6,002 bases of DNA, taken from positions 1 through 6,002 of the forward strand of contig JAICUS010000384.1 of the NCBI GenBank assembly GCA_025935735.1, in the 5' to 3' direction. The stretch is from Solirubrobacteraceae bacterium. GTDB lineage: Bacteria; Actinomycetota; Thermoleophilia; Solirubrobacterales; Solirubrobacteraceae. This document shows, one piece after another, positions 1 to 4,998 of this stretch. Position numbers and translations under genes: made by a program. Position 1 is the stretch's first letter; each line of letters begins with the position of its first letter. The notes below the pieces were generated by a model. The model was not told where the DNA came from, ran no database searches, and saw only the letters and a list, made by a program, of their open reading frames with translations.

Positions 1-203
1 GAGACCACGCGCGCGCCCTCGCCGGGGGCGGCATAGGCCTCGTCCGCGCCCGCCGAGATCATGAAGAACGCGCCCGGAGCAGCCGTCCACGTCAGGTGCC
101 GCTCGCCGTCCGGGAGGCCGTCGAGCTCGCCGAACTCGGCGCCGTCGGGGACGGGGAGCGTCACCGTCGCCTCGTCGAAGTCGAACGTCTCAATGCGCTC
201 CAC
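1..203 (-). CDS. Hypothetical protein, N-terminal part (runs off the left edge)
   Basis: A minus-strand reading frame opens with GTG at 203-201 and stays open to the window edge, giving 67 visible residues. The translation begins V(M)-E-R-I-E-T-F-D-F-D-E-A-T-V and contains P-V-P-D-G and A-F-F-M-I-S. It is acidic and has no signal peptide or membrane segment. Codon third positions are nearly all G or C, as in the other genes here, which is the main support for it being real. I do not recognise the family. The start is uncertain: the frame is open upstream and no clear Shine-Dalgarno sequence precedes the GTG. A nearby ATG at 214-212 is in another frame that stops quickly. The gene is divergent from the YkgJ-family gene at 364. 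Confidence 0.6.
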   Translation of the reverse strand, partial: MERIETFDFDEATVTLPVPDGAEFGELDGLPDGERHLTWTAAPGAFFMISAGADEAYAAPGEGARVV

Positions 204-363
204 GTGAACGCCATCTGACCACGGGTGGCCACGCCGGCGCAAGCGCGTTCGGGCAGATCTGTATGTCCGCCCCCAGACCTCGGCCCGGCGCTCGCGCCGC
301 GGCCGTCCGCGGATCGAGTACGGGCGCCATGTCGGTCAGCCCACAACGAGGTAGTGTCGAGCC
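204..363. other. Divergent intergenic region
   Basis: This 160-bp gap separates two divergent genes and should hold both promoters. Two CCGCGG hexamers (297-302 and 307-312) sit four bases apart and could pair, but at this GC content that is weak evidence of function. The only promoter-like element I can place is TAGTGT at 352-357, listed separately. I see no small gene or RNA gene here. Confidence 0.45.
352..357 (+). promoter_or_regulatory. Possible -10 element (TAGTGT) for a leaderless YkgJ-family transcript
   Basis: TAGTGT fits the TAnnnT form of a bacterial -10 hexamer. It ends six bases before the GTG start at 364, so transcription would begin at or next to the start codon. The only Shine-Dalgarno-like bases (ACGAGG, 346-351) are 12 bases from the GTG, further than usual. 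No convincing -35 element is visible about 17 bases upstream. This is inference from spacing. Confidence 0.35.
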
Positions 364-987
364 GTGTCGGACCAGGACGAGCTCCACGAGCTCGAGGAGC
401 AGACCCGGCGCGCAAGTCTCTTCGCGCAAACGGTGGCCAGCGGGCAGATCGCTCGGGCCAACCAGACCGAGGCCGCGGTCTACGGGTTGATCGACCTGTT
501 GATCAAGAAGGGCGCGCTGTCGTCGGACGAGGTCGCCGCCGCGATCGAGCAGACCGGCAGGGACATGCACGAGGCCGGGCGACAGGCGACCCTGGAAGTG
601 GTGGTCCGGGAGGACGCTCCTGCCCCGGCGGTGTCCGCCGATGCGATCGACTGCGCCGCGCGGATCCCCTACTGCAAGGCGTCCTGCTGCAGGCTGCGCT
701 GGCCGATGACCCTCGAGGAGGTCGAGTCAGGGCCGGTCAAGTGGGATCTCGGCCGCCCGTTCTTCAACCGCCACGGCGCGCACGGCTACTGCCATCAGTT
801 CGATGCCGAGAGCCACGGCTGCAACGTCTACGAGCAGCGTCCGCAGCCCTGCCGCCAGTACAGCTGCGCCGACGACGGGCGAATCTGGCTGGACTTCGAG
901 AACATGGTGCCGAACACCGAGTGGATCGAGAGTCACTACGAGCGCGGGCCGGTCGAGCTGTTCCTGAGCTCCCCCGGCGAGGCCTGA
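364..987 (+). CDS. YkgJ-family cysteine-cluster protein (CxxCxxCC / UPF0153 type)
   Basis: The gene encodes 207 residues from a GTG start. The C-terminal half has the cysteine pattern of the YkgJ family, thought to bind zinc or an iron-sulfur cluster. C97, C104, C108 and C109 form the first group, with C108-C109 adjacent. C143, C153, C163 and C168 form the second, within the family-typical stretches G-Y-C-H-Q-F and C-N-V-Y-E-Q-R-P-Q-P-C-R-Q-Y-S-C. The first 95 residues lack cysteines and appear helical: an E/Q-rich segment (about 4-15), then L-I-D-L-L-I-K-K-G-A-L-S-S-D-E-V (about 42-57), which resembles short helical modules in other proteins. No signal peptide or membrane segment is seen, so it is probably cytoplasmic. 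The family has no well-defined biochemical role, and the neighbours do not suggest one. The start is supported by coding-type codon use from the GTG onward. The reading frame ends 30 bases before the convergent gene at 1018-1260. Confidence 0.9.
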   Translation: MSDQDELHELEEQTRRASLFAQTVASGQIARANQTEAAVYGLIDLLIKKGALSSDEVAAAIEQTGRDMHEAGRQATLEVVVREDAPAPAVSADAIDCAARIPYCKASCCRLRWPMTLEEVESGPVKWDLGRPFFNRHGAHGYCHQFDAESHGCNVYEQRPQPCRQYSCADDGRIWLDFENMVPNTEWIESHYERGPVELFLSSPGEA

Positions 988-1017
988 ACCCGGTCGGCGC
1001 CTTCCTACCCGGAGGAG

Positions 1018-1260
1018 CTACTCCGCGTCCTCGCCGAGCTCGCGGGCCAGGCCGTCCAGGCGCCACGTGCCGAGCACGCCCGCGACATCGATGCTTCGCG
1101 CGACGCTGGTGAACTCGGCCGCGAGCAGCGAATCCCGGGGCAGGCCGGCCGCGAGATCCCTCAGCGTCTCGGCGAGCGCGGTCATCGCGGCGCGCTCCGC
1201 TCCGGCGACACCGTCCGGATCGCGTCGCGACCGTCTGCGCCTTCCCCGCGTGATCGCCAT
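1018..1260 (-). CDS. Small hypothetical protein (80 residues)
   Basis: This minus-strand frame starts with ATG at 1260-1258. A GGAGG ribosome binding site (complement of 1269-1273) lies eight bases upstream, which decides this start over the in-frame ATG at 1299 and TTG at 1308. The protein begins M-A-I-T-R-G-R-R-R-R-S-R-R and so has a strongly basic N-terminus. From about residue 18 it is predicted helical, A/L/R/E-rich, and ends with an acidic tail E-L-G-E-D-A-E. Third codon positions are almost all G or C, supporting a real gene. There is no signal peptide, membrane segment or cysteine. I do not recognise the family. The basic end could contact nucleic acid, but that is a guess. It is convergent with the YkgJ-family gene and divergent from the DUF5519 gene. 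Confidence 0.65.
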   Translation of the reverse strand: MAITRGRRRRSRRDPDGVAGAERAAMTALAETLRDLAAGLPRDSLLAAEFTSVARSIDVAGVLGTWRLDGLARELGEDAE

Positions 1261-1277
1261 CAGTGGATCCTCCGCTC

Positions 1278-1298
1278 TGACCGATGTCGCCTCGGTCA
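1278..1298. repeat. Inverted repeat TGACCGA-N7-TCGGTCA
   Basis: Two perfect 7-base arms (1278-1284 and 1292-1298) are separated by seven bases. The repeat lies just upstream of the ribosome binding site of the 80-residue gene (start 1260), in the gap between two divergent genes. Its size is typical of a dimeric repressor operator. It could also form a 5' leader hairpin. If the small gene instead began at the ATG at 1299, the repeat would be coding sequence. Confidence 0.5.
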
Positions 1299-1427
1299 TG
1301 GGCTGCAACCGCCTCCATGCGGCGCCAGGCGCGACGATACCGGCGACACGGCGGTTGGTGACGCGAACATCCGTCCACGGCTTAGGACCAATTGCCCGTA
1401 GAGGCGCGCGGCGGCACGGGCCACGAT

Positions 1428-1760
1428 ATGGCCATGACCACGCAGACCAGTCCCAGCGAGCAGATCACCGCAGAGGTCACCTCGTGGCCCGGCGTCGAGG
1501 CCGGCCCGGGTCGCCGGGGCGAGTTCGCGTTCCGCGTCGGGCGCCGCGAGATCGGCCACCTCCACGGCGACCACGCCGCGCATTTCTCGTTCCCGAAGGC
1601 CGTCTGGGCGGAGCTCTACGCCGGCGGCCGCGTCGTCCCCCACCCGGTCTTCCCCGACAAGCAGGGCCCGGCGGCGCGCCGGATCGCGAACGACGATGAC
1701 GTGCGCGAGGTGATCGCGCTCATGCGGCTCAACTACGACCGCGTGCGCGACGCGAGCTAG
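1428..1760 (+). CDS. DUF5519 ('luciferase domain') family protein
   Basis: The gene encodes about 110 residues. The translation carries the hallmarks of the small family annotated as DUF5519 or luciferase-domain protein: W-P-G-V near the N-terminus, R-R-E-I-G-H-L-H-G-D, F-S-F-P-K, R-V-V-P-H-P-V-F-P, and the closing A-L-M-R-L-N-Y-D-R-V. The conserved histidines of G-H-L-H and H-P suggest a ligand or metal pocket, but no enzyme activity is established for these stand-alone proteins, and the name does not imply light production. Its length is normal for the family and it has no signal peptide. ATG occurs at both 1428 and 1434 in frame, and neither has a clear Shine-Dalgarno sequence. A TTG at 1392 would add a poor-quality N-terminus. 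The stop overlaps that of the convergent LacI gene within one CTAG. Confidence 0.85.
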   Translation: MAMTTQTSPSEQITAEVTSWPGVEAGPGRRGEFAFRVGRREIGHLHGDHAAHFSFPKAVWAELYAGGRVVPHPVFPDKQGPAARRIANDDDVREVIALMRLNYDRVRDAS

Positions 1761-2815
1761 GCGGGCACCTCTCCGGACCCGCGCTCGATCAGCGTGGTCG
1801 CCAGCTCGAGCCGGCGCGACGGCCCGTCGTCTCCGTCCAAGCGGGCGAACAGCATCTCGGCGGCGGCGCGGCCGAGCCCGGCGGCGTCCTGGGCCACCAC
1901 GGTCAGCGGCGGATCGACGACGTCGGCCAGCGCGATGTCGTCGAAGCCGACCAGGGCGATCCGCTGCTGCAGCCCCAGCTCGTGCAGCACGGCGACGGCG
2001 CCCATCGTGATCAGGTTCTGGCTGGTGAACAACGCGGTCGGCGGGTGCTTCGCGCGGAGGAGGTCGAGGACCGCCGAGCGCGCCTGGTCGGGTGCGATCA
2101 ACCCTTGGCGCACCAGGCCGGGATCCTCGGCCACCGCGTGGTCGGCGAGCGCCTGGCGATACCCGCGCAGGCGCTCCACCGCCGTGTGGATCTCCGGCCG
2201 GTCGCCGAGCAACGCGATGCGCTCGTGGCCGCGCTCGACGAGGTGCGCGACGGCCGCGTACGCCCCGCCCGCGTTGTCGCTGACCACGATGTCGGCATCG
2301 AGGAAGTTCGGCGGCCGGTCGACGAAGACGAGCGCGACGCCCGCCTGGCGGTCGCGGGCGAGGTAGCTCTGGTCGCCGCCGGTCGGGGCGACGATGAGCC
2401 CGTCGACGCCCCGCGCCAGCAGCTCCTCCGCGAGCTGGCGCTCGCGCGCCGGGTCCTCGTCCGAGCTGCCGGCGACGGTGAGCACGCCGCGGCTGACCGC
2501 CACGTCCTCGACGCTGCGCTGCAGCGCGGAGAAGAAGGGGTTCGCGACGTCCTCGATCAGCAGCCCGATGGTCGCCGAGACCCGGTCGGCGCGGCGGAGC
2601 GTGCTCGCGGTCAGGTCGCGCCGGTAGCCGAGCAGCGCGACCGCGTCGCGCACCCGGCGCGCGAGCTCCGGCTGGACCTCGACGCCATTGACCACCCGCG
2701 AGACGGTGCTGAGGCTCACGCCCGCCACCGCGGCGACCTCGCGCATGGTCGGCCGGCGCGCCACCCGGCGCACGCGGGCTGACGGCTCAGGGAACGTTGT
2801 CAACGGCCGAACCAT
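1757..2815 (-). CDS. LacI-family transcriptional regulator of the adjacent sugar importer
   Basis: The longest ATG frame encodes 352 residues. Residues 23-44 (T-M-R-E-V-A-A-V-A-G-V-S-L-S-T-V-S-R-V-V-N-G) are the LacI helix-turn-helix. The hinge follows with G-Y (63-64) and A-S-T-L (70-73), where the leucine would insert in the DNA minor groove. The usual P-N after G-Y is replaced by R-R-D. The rest is a periplasmic-binding-like effector domain: V-A-N-P-F-F-S, G-F-D-D (290-293), D-P-P-L-T-V-V-A-Q-D, and the closing L-I-E-R-G-S-G. Family members normally begin only 3-8 residues before T-M-R-E-V, so GTG at 2764 (335 residues) or 2773 may be the true start. A palindromic operator-like site inside the first 60 bases of the long frame supports that. 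No candidate start has a good ribosome binding site. The gene is divergent from frcB and probably represses it until a sugar binds. The effector is not known. Confidence 0.93.
   Translation of the reverse strand: MVRPLTTFPEPSARVRRVARRPTMREVAAVAGVSLSTVSRVVNGVEVQPELARRVRDAVALLGYRRDLTASTLRRADRVSATIGLLIEDVANPFFSALQRSVEDVAVSRGVLTVAGSSDEDPARERQLAEELLARGVDGLIVAPTGGDQSYLARDRQAGVALVFVDRPPNFLDADIVVSDNAGGAYAAVAHLVERGHERIALLGDRPEIHTAVERLRGYRQALADHAVAEDPGLVRQGLIAPDQARSAVLDLLRAKHPPTALFTSQNLITMGAVAVLHELGLQQRIALVGFDDIALADVVDPPLTVVAQDAAGLGRAAAEMLFARLDGDDGPSRRLELATTLIERGSGEVPA
2790..2801. promoter_or_regulatory. Candidate LacI-family operator A (GGGAACGTTGTC)
   Basis: This site matches the shared palindrome GnGAACGTTCnC at all but one position (G in place of the right-hand C). 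It has the central CG typical of LacI-family operators. It lies about where lacI transcription would begin if TATGGT (minus strand, 2816-2811) is the -10 element, so it may serve autoregulation. It overlaps a second perfect palindrome, CGTTG-T-CAACG, at 2795-2805. Confidence 0.55.
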
Positions 2816-2816
2816 A
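2811..2816 (-). promoter_or_regulatory. Possible -10 element of the lacI-family gene (TATGGT)
   Basis: On the minus strand TATGGT fits TAnnnT. It overlaps the ATG at 2815, so if it is functional that ATG is not the translation start, and GTG at 2773 or 2764 becomes more likely. I see no good -35 hexamer at the expected distance, so this is tentative. Confidence 0.3.
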
Positions 2817-2843
2817 CAACCGGAGCCAACGGATCAGCGAGCT

Positions 2844-2855
2844 GAGAACGTTCGC
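2844..2855. promoter_or_regulatory. Candidate LacI-family operator B (GAGAACGTTCGC)
   Basis: This is the best copy of the shared palindrome GnGAACGTTCnC, with a perfect GAACGTTC core (2846-2853) centred on CG. It abuts the putative frcB -35 element at 2856. A repressor bound here would block RNA polymerase. The centre is 54 bp from site A and 80 bp from site C. Confidence 0.65.
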
Positions 2856-2884
2856 TTGCGGACCTGGCCGAAAGGCGCTAGCGT
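2856..2884 (+). promoter_or_regulatory. Putative promoter of the frcBCA operon
   Basis: TTGCGG (2856-2861) and TAGCGT (2879-2884) are separated by exactly 17 bases, a standard spacing for the main sigma factor. TAGCGT fits TAnnnT. Transcription would start near 2891, giving a leader of about 60 bases before the frcB start. Operator-like site B directly touches the -35 element. Confidence 0.55.
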
Positions 2885-2923
2885 CCGGGACGGCACCCAG
2901 CAGGCGGGCGTCTGCCGGGCAGG

Positions 2924-2935
2924 GAGAAGGTTCTC
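2924..2935. promoter_or_regulatory. Candidate LacI-family operator C (GAGAAGGTTCTC) in the frcB leader
   Basis: Ten of twelve bases equal operator B, and the arms GAGAA/TTCTC are perfectly symmetrical. With flanking bases the symmetry extends to GGAGAA-GG-TTCTCC (2923-2936). The centre differs from the other sites (GG in place of CG). It is downstream of the putative transcription start and just before the Shine-Dalgarno sequence, so a bound repressor could act as a roadblock. As RNA it could form a small hairpin with a 5-bp stem and 4-base loop. Confidence 0.5.
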
Positions 2936-2937
2936 CG

Positions 2938-2947
2938 GGAGGAGGAG
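2938..2947 (+). promoter_or_regulatory. Strong ribosome binding site of frcB
   Basis: The purine run GGAGGAGGAG ends four bases before the ATG at 2952, and its central GGAGG (2941-2945) has six-base spacing. It decides the start of the binding-protein gene and agrees with the position of the lipoprotein signal peptide. Confidence 0.8.
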
Positions 2948-2951
2948 TGGG

Positions 2952-3980
2952 ATGATCCAGCTCAAGCGTGCGTGGAAGGCCACGACGGCGCTCGGCGTCG
3001 CCGCGGCGCTGTCGGCCGCCGGCGTCGCGGCCTGCGGCAGCGGCAGCGACAACTCATCGAGCGGCGGCGGGAGCTCCGGCGGCAACGAGCAGATCACCGT
3101 CGGCCTGATCACCAAGACGGACACGAACCCGTTCTTCGTGAAGATGAAGGAGGGCGCGCAGAAGGCCGCGGCGGAGGACAACGTGAAGCTGATGACCGCC
3201 GCCGGCAAGTACGACGGCGACAACGCGAGCCAGGTCACCGCGATCAACAACATGGTGGCGGCCGGCGCCAAGGGCATCCTGCTCGTCCCGAGCAACACGA
3301 CGGCGATCGTCCCGGTGGTCAAGAAGGCCCGCGACCAGGGCGTCAAGGTGATCACCCTCGACACGCCGCTGCAGCCGCAGAACGCCGCCGACGCGCTCTT
3401 CGCCACCAACAACTTCAGCGCCGGGAAGCTGATCGGCGAGTACGCCAAGAAGGCGATGGCCGGCAAGAAGCCCGTCATCGCGATGATGGACCTCAACCCC
3501 GGCATCACCGTCGGCGACCTGCGCCACAACGGGTTCCTGGCCGGCTTCGGCATCCCGAAGAAGTCGCCGGACATCGTGTGCACGCAGTACACCCAGGGCG
3601 ATCTGGCCAAGGGCCAGACCGCGATGGAGAACTGCCTGCAGAAGAACCCGAACATCAACCTCGTCTACTCGATCAACGAGCCGTCCGGGCTCGGCGCCTG
3701 GAACGCGCTGCACAAGGCCGGTAAGACCGCGCTGCTCGTGTCGGTCGACGGCGGCTGCACCGGCGTCAGGGCCGTGCGGGACGGCAAGATCGCCGCGACC
3801 TCGCAGCAGTACCCGCTCAAGATGGCCTCTGAGGGCGTCCAGGCGATCGCCAACGTCGTCCGCAACAAGGGCCAGGTGTCCGGCTACCACGACACGGGCG
3901 TGAACCTGATCACCGCGAAGGCCATGCCGGGCGTGCCGAGCAAGGACGTCAAGTTCGGCCTGGCCAACTGCTGGGGCTAG
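2952..3980 (+). CDS. frcB: Sugar ABC transporter substrate-binding lipoprotein, FrcB-like
   Basis: The gene encodes 342 residues. An N-terminal signal has basic residues (K5, R6, K9), a hydrophobic stretch, and lipobox V25-A-A-C28, so the mature protein should be anchored by lipid at C28. A Ser/Gly-rich linker (29-45) follows. The rest is a periplasmic-binding-protein type 1 sugar-binding fold: I-T-V-G-L-I-T-K-T-D-T-N-P-F-F (48-62), N-E-P (242-244), S-V-D-G-G-C (264-269), T-S-Q-Q-Y-P (283-288), and a C-terminal N-C-W-G. These stretches match, as I recall it, FrcB of Sinorhizobium meliloti, the fructose-binding protein, including the I-T-K-T-D-T-N-P-F-F motif and the C-W-G end. Fructose or a similar monosaccharide is therefore the likely ligand, but specificity is inferred. 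Extra cysteines occur at 210 and 228. It is the first gene of the operon, with the permease 13 bases downstream. Confidence 0.92.
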   Translation: MIQLKRAWKATTALGVAAALSAAGVAACGSGSDNSSSGGGSSGGNEQITVGLITKTDTNPFFVKMKEGAQKAAAEDNVKLMTAAGKYDGDNASQVTAINNMVAAGAKGILLVPSNTTAIVPVVKKARDQGVKVITLDTPLQPQNAADALFATNNFSAGKLIGEYAKKAMAGKKPVIAMMDLNPGITVGDLRHNGFLAGFGIPKKSPDIVCTQYTQGDLAKGQTAMENCLQKNPNINLVYSINEPSGLGAWNALHKAGKTALLVSVDGGCTGVRAVRDGKIAATSQQYPLKMASEGVQAIANVVRNKGQVSGYHDTGVNLITAKAMPGVPSKDVKFGLANCWG

Positions 3981-3993
3981 AAGGGGGCACGAC

Positions 3994-4998
3994 GTGGCGG
4001 AGACCGTCACGGAGGTCGAGGGCACCCGGGCGGACGCGCGCTCGGGTGCCGCGCTGCGCACGCGGCTGATCTCCACCGGCGCGTCGGTGGCGGCGCTGCT
4101 GATCGCCGTCATCTTCTTCTCGCTCAAGACCGACCGGTTCCTCTCGGGGCCGAACTTCTCGCTGATCCTCCAGCAGGTCATGGTGCTCGGCACGCTGGCG
4201 ATCGGCCAGACGCTCGTCATCCTCACGGCGGGCATCGACCTGTCCTGCGGCCTGATCATGGCGCTGTCGTCGATCTTCATGACCAAGCTCGCGGTGGACA
4301 GCGGCCTCTCGCCGGCGCTCTCGATCCTGATCGGCCTGTTGGTGGCAGCGGGCTTCGGCCTGCTCAACGGCGGGCTCGTGACGACGCTGCGGCTGCCGCC
4401 GTTCATCGTGACGCTGGGCACGCTGAACATCGCGTTGGCGCTCACCCACATCTACTCCAACGACCAGACGATCACGAACCTCCCGAGCGCGCTGACCTGG
4501 CTCGGGACGACGTTCAAGATCGGCAACACCGCGGTCGCCTACGGCTCGGTGCTGATGATCATCCTGTTCATCGTCTTCGCGTTCGTGCTGCGCAGCACCG
4601 CCGGCGGCCGGCACGTCTACGCGGTCGGCGACAATCCGGAGGCGGCCCGCCTGACCGGCATCCACACCAACCGGGTGCTGTGGAGTGTCTACACCGTGGC
4701 CGGGCTGCTCTATGGCGTGGCCGCGCTGCTGCTCATCGGCTACACGAACACGGGCGACCCGCAGGCCGGCCAGACGGACAACCTCGACTCGATCACCGCC
4801 GTCGTGATCGGCGGCACCAGCCTGTTCGGCGGCCGCGGCAGCGTGCTCGGGACGCTGATCGGGGCGCTGCTCGTCGGCGTCATCCGCAACGGCCTGCAGC
4901 TGATCGGCGTCGACTCGATCTACCAGGTGCTGATCACCGGCATCCTGGTCATCGCCGCCGTGGCGCTCGACCAGTTCGCGCGGAGGAGCACCCGATGA
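3994..4998 (+). CDS. frcC: Sugar ABC transporter permease, FrcC-like
   Basis: The gene encodes 334 residues from a GTG start preceded by AGAAGGGGG about seven bases upstream. It belongs to the branched-chain/ribose-type permease family (BPD_transp_2). The family signature I-L-T-A-G-I-D-L-S-C-G is at about 76-86. The cytoplasmic loop G-D-N-P-E-A-A-R-L-T-G-I (212-223) would contact the ATPase. The conserved G-G-T-S-L-F-G-G-R-G-S (273-283) precedes the last helices. About eight to ten hydrophobic segments are visible, for example near 28-44, 60-78, 102-122, 128-146, 176-197, 228-248, 284-302 and 308-326. The N-terminal 25 residues are polar and cytoplasmic. It would act as a homodimer forming the membrane pore. 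The stop overlaps the ATPase start by four bases (ATGA), indicating translational coupling. The name FrcC rests on its position between FrcB- and FrcA-like genes. Confidence 0.92.
   Translation: MAETVTEVEGTRADARSGAALRTRLISTGASVAALLIAVIFFSLKTDRFLSGPNFSLILQQVMVLGTLAIGQTLVILTAGIDLSCGLIMALSSIFMTKLAVDSGLSPALSILIGLLVAAGFGLLNGGLVTTLRLPPFIVTLGTLNIALALTHIYSNDQTITNLPSALTWLGTTFKIGNTAVAYGSVLMIILFIVFAFVLRSTAGGRHVYAVGDNPEAARLTGIHTNRVLWSVYTVAGLLYGVAALLLIGYTNTGDPQAGQTDNLDSITAVVIGGTSLFGGRGSVLGTLIGALLVGVIRNGLQLIGVDSIYQVLITGILVIAAVALDQFARRSTR

Noticed and set aside
297..312. Two CCGCGG hexamers four bases apart as a hairpin or operator
   Set aside because: Such short GC palindromes are expected by chance at this base composition and they are not placed next to a recognisable promoter element.
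1011..1024. GGAG...CTCC hairpin between the convergent genes at 987 and 1018 as a terminator
   Set aside because: The stem has only four pairs and no T-run, so it is too weak to call.
225..1112. Open frame of 295 codons on the plus strand across the YkgJ-family gene
   Set aside because: It is an arginine/proline-rich off-frame reading of a gene with eight conserved cysteines in the correct frame.
764..1378. Open frame of 204 codons on the minus strand over the YkgJ-family gene and the 80-residue gene
   Set aside because: The product is R/A/G-rich and lacks a ribosome binding site. The competing frames have better codon use and recognisable motifs or a strong ribosome binding site.
1982..2782. 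Open frame of 266 codons on the plus strand opposite the LacI-family gene
   Set aside because: It is the antisense shadow of a complete LacI-family gene, with arginine/valine-rich low-complexity product.
2688..2951. Extension of frcB upstream to give a 430-residue protein
   Set aside because: The extension crosses the promoter and operators, and would bury the lipoprotein signal peptide 88 residues inside. The ATG at 2952 has a strong ribosome binding site.
3054..4451. Open frame of 465 codons on the minus strand opposite frcB and frcC
   Set aside because: It is antisense to two clearly recognised genes. The product is low-complexity and R/H/V/D-rich, as expected from the mirror of GC-rich codons, and matches no family.
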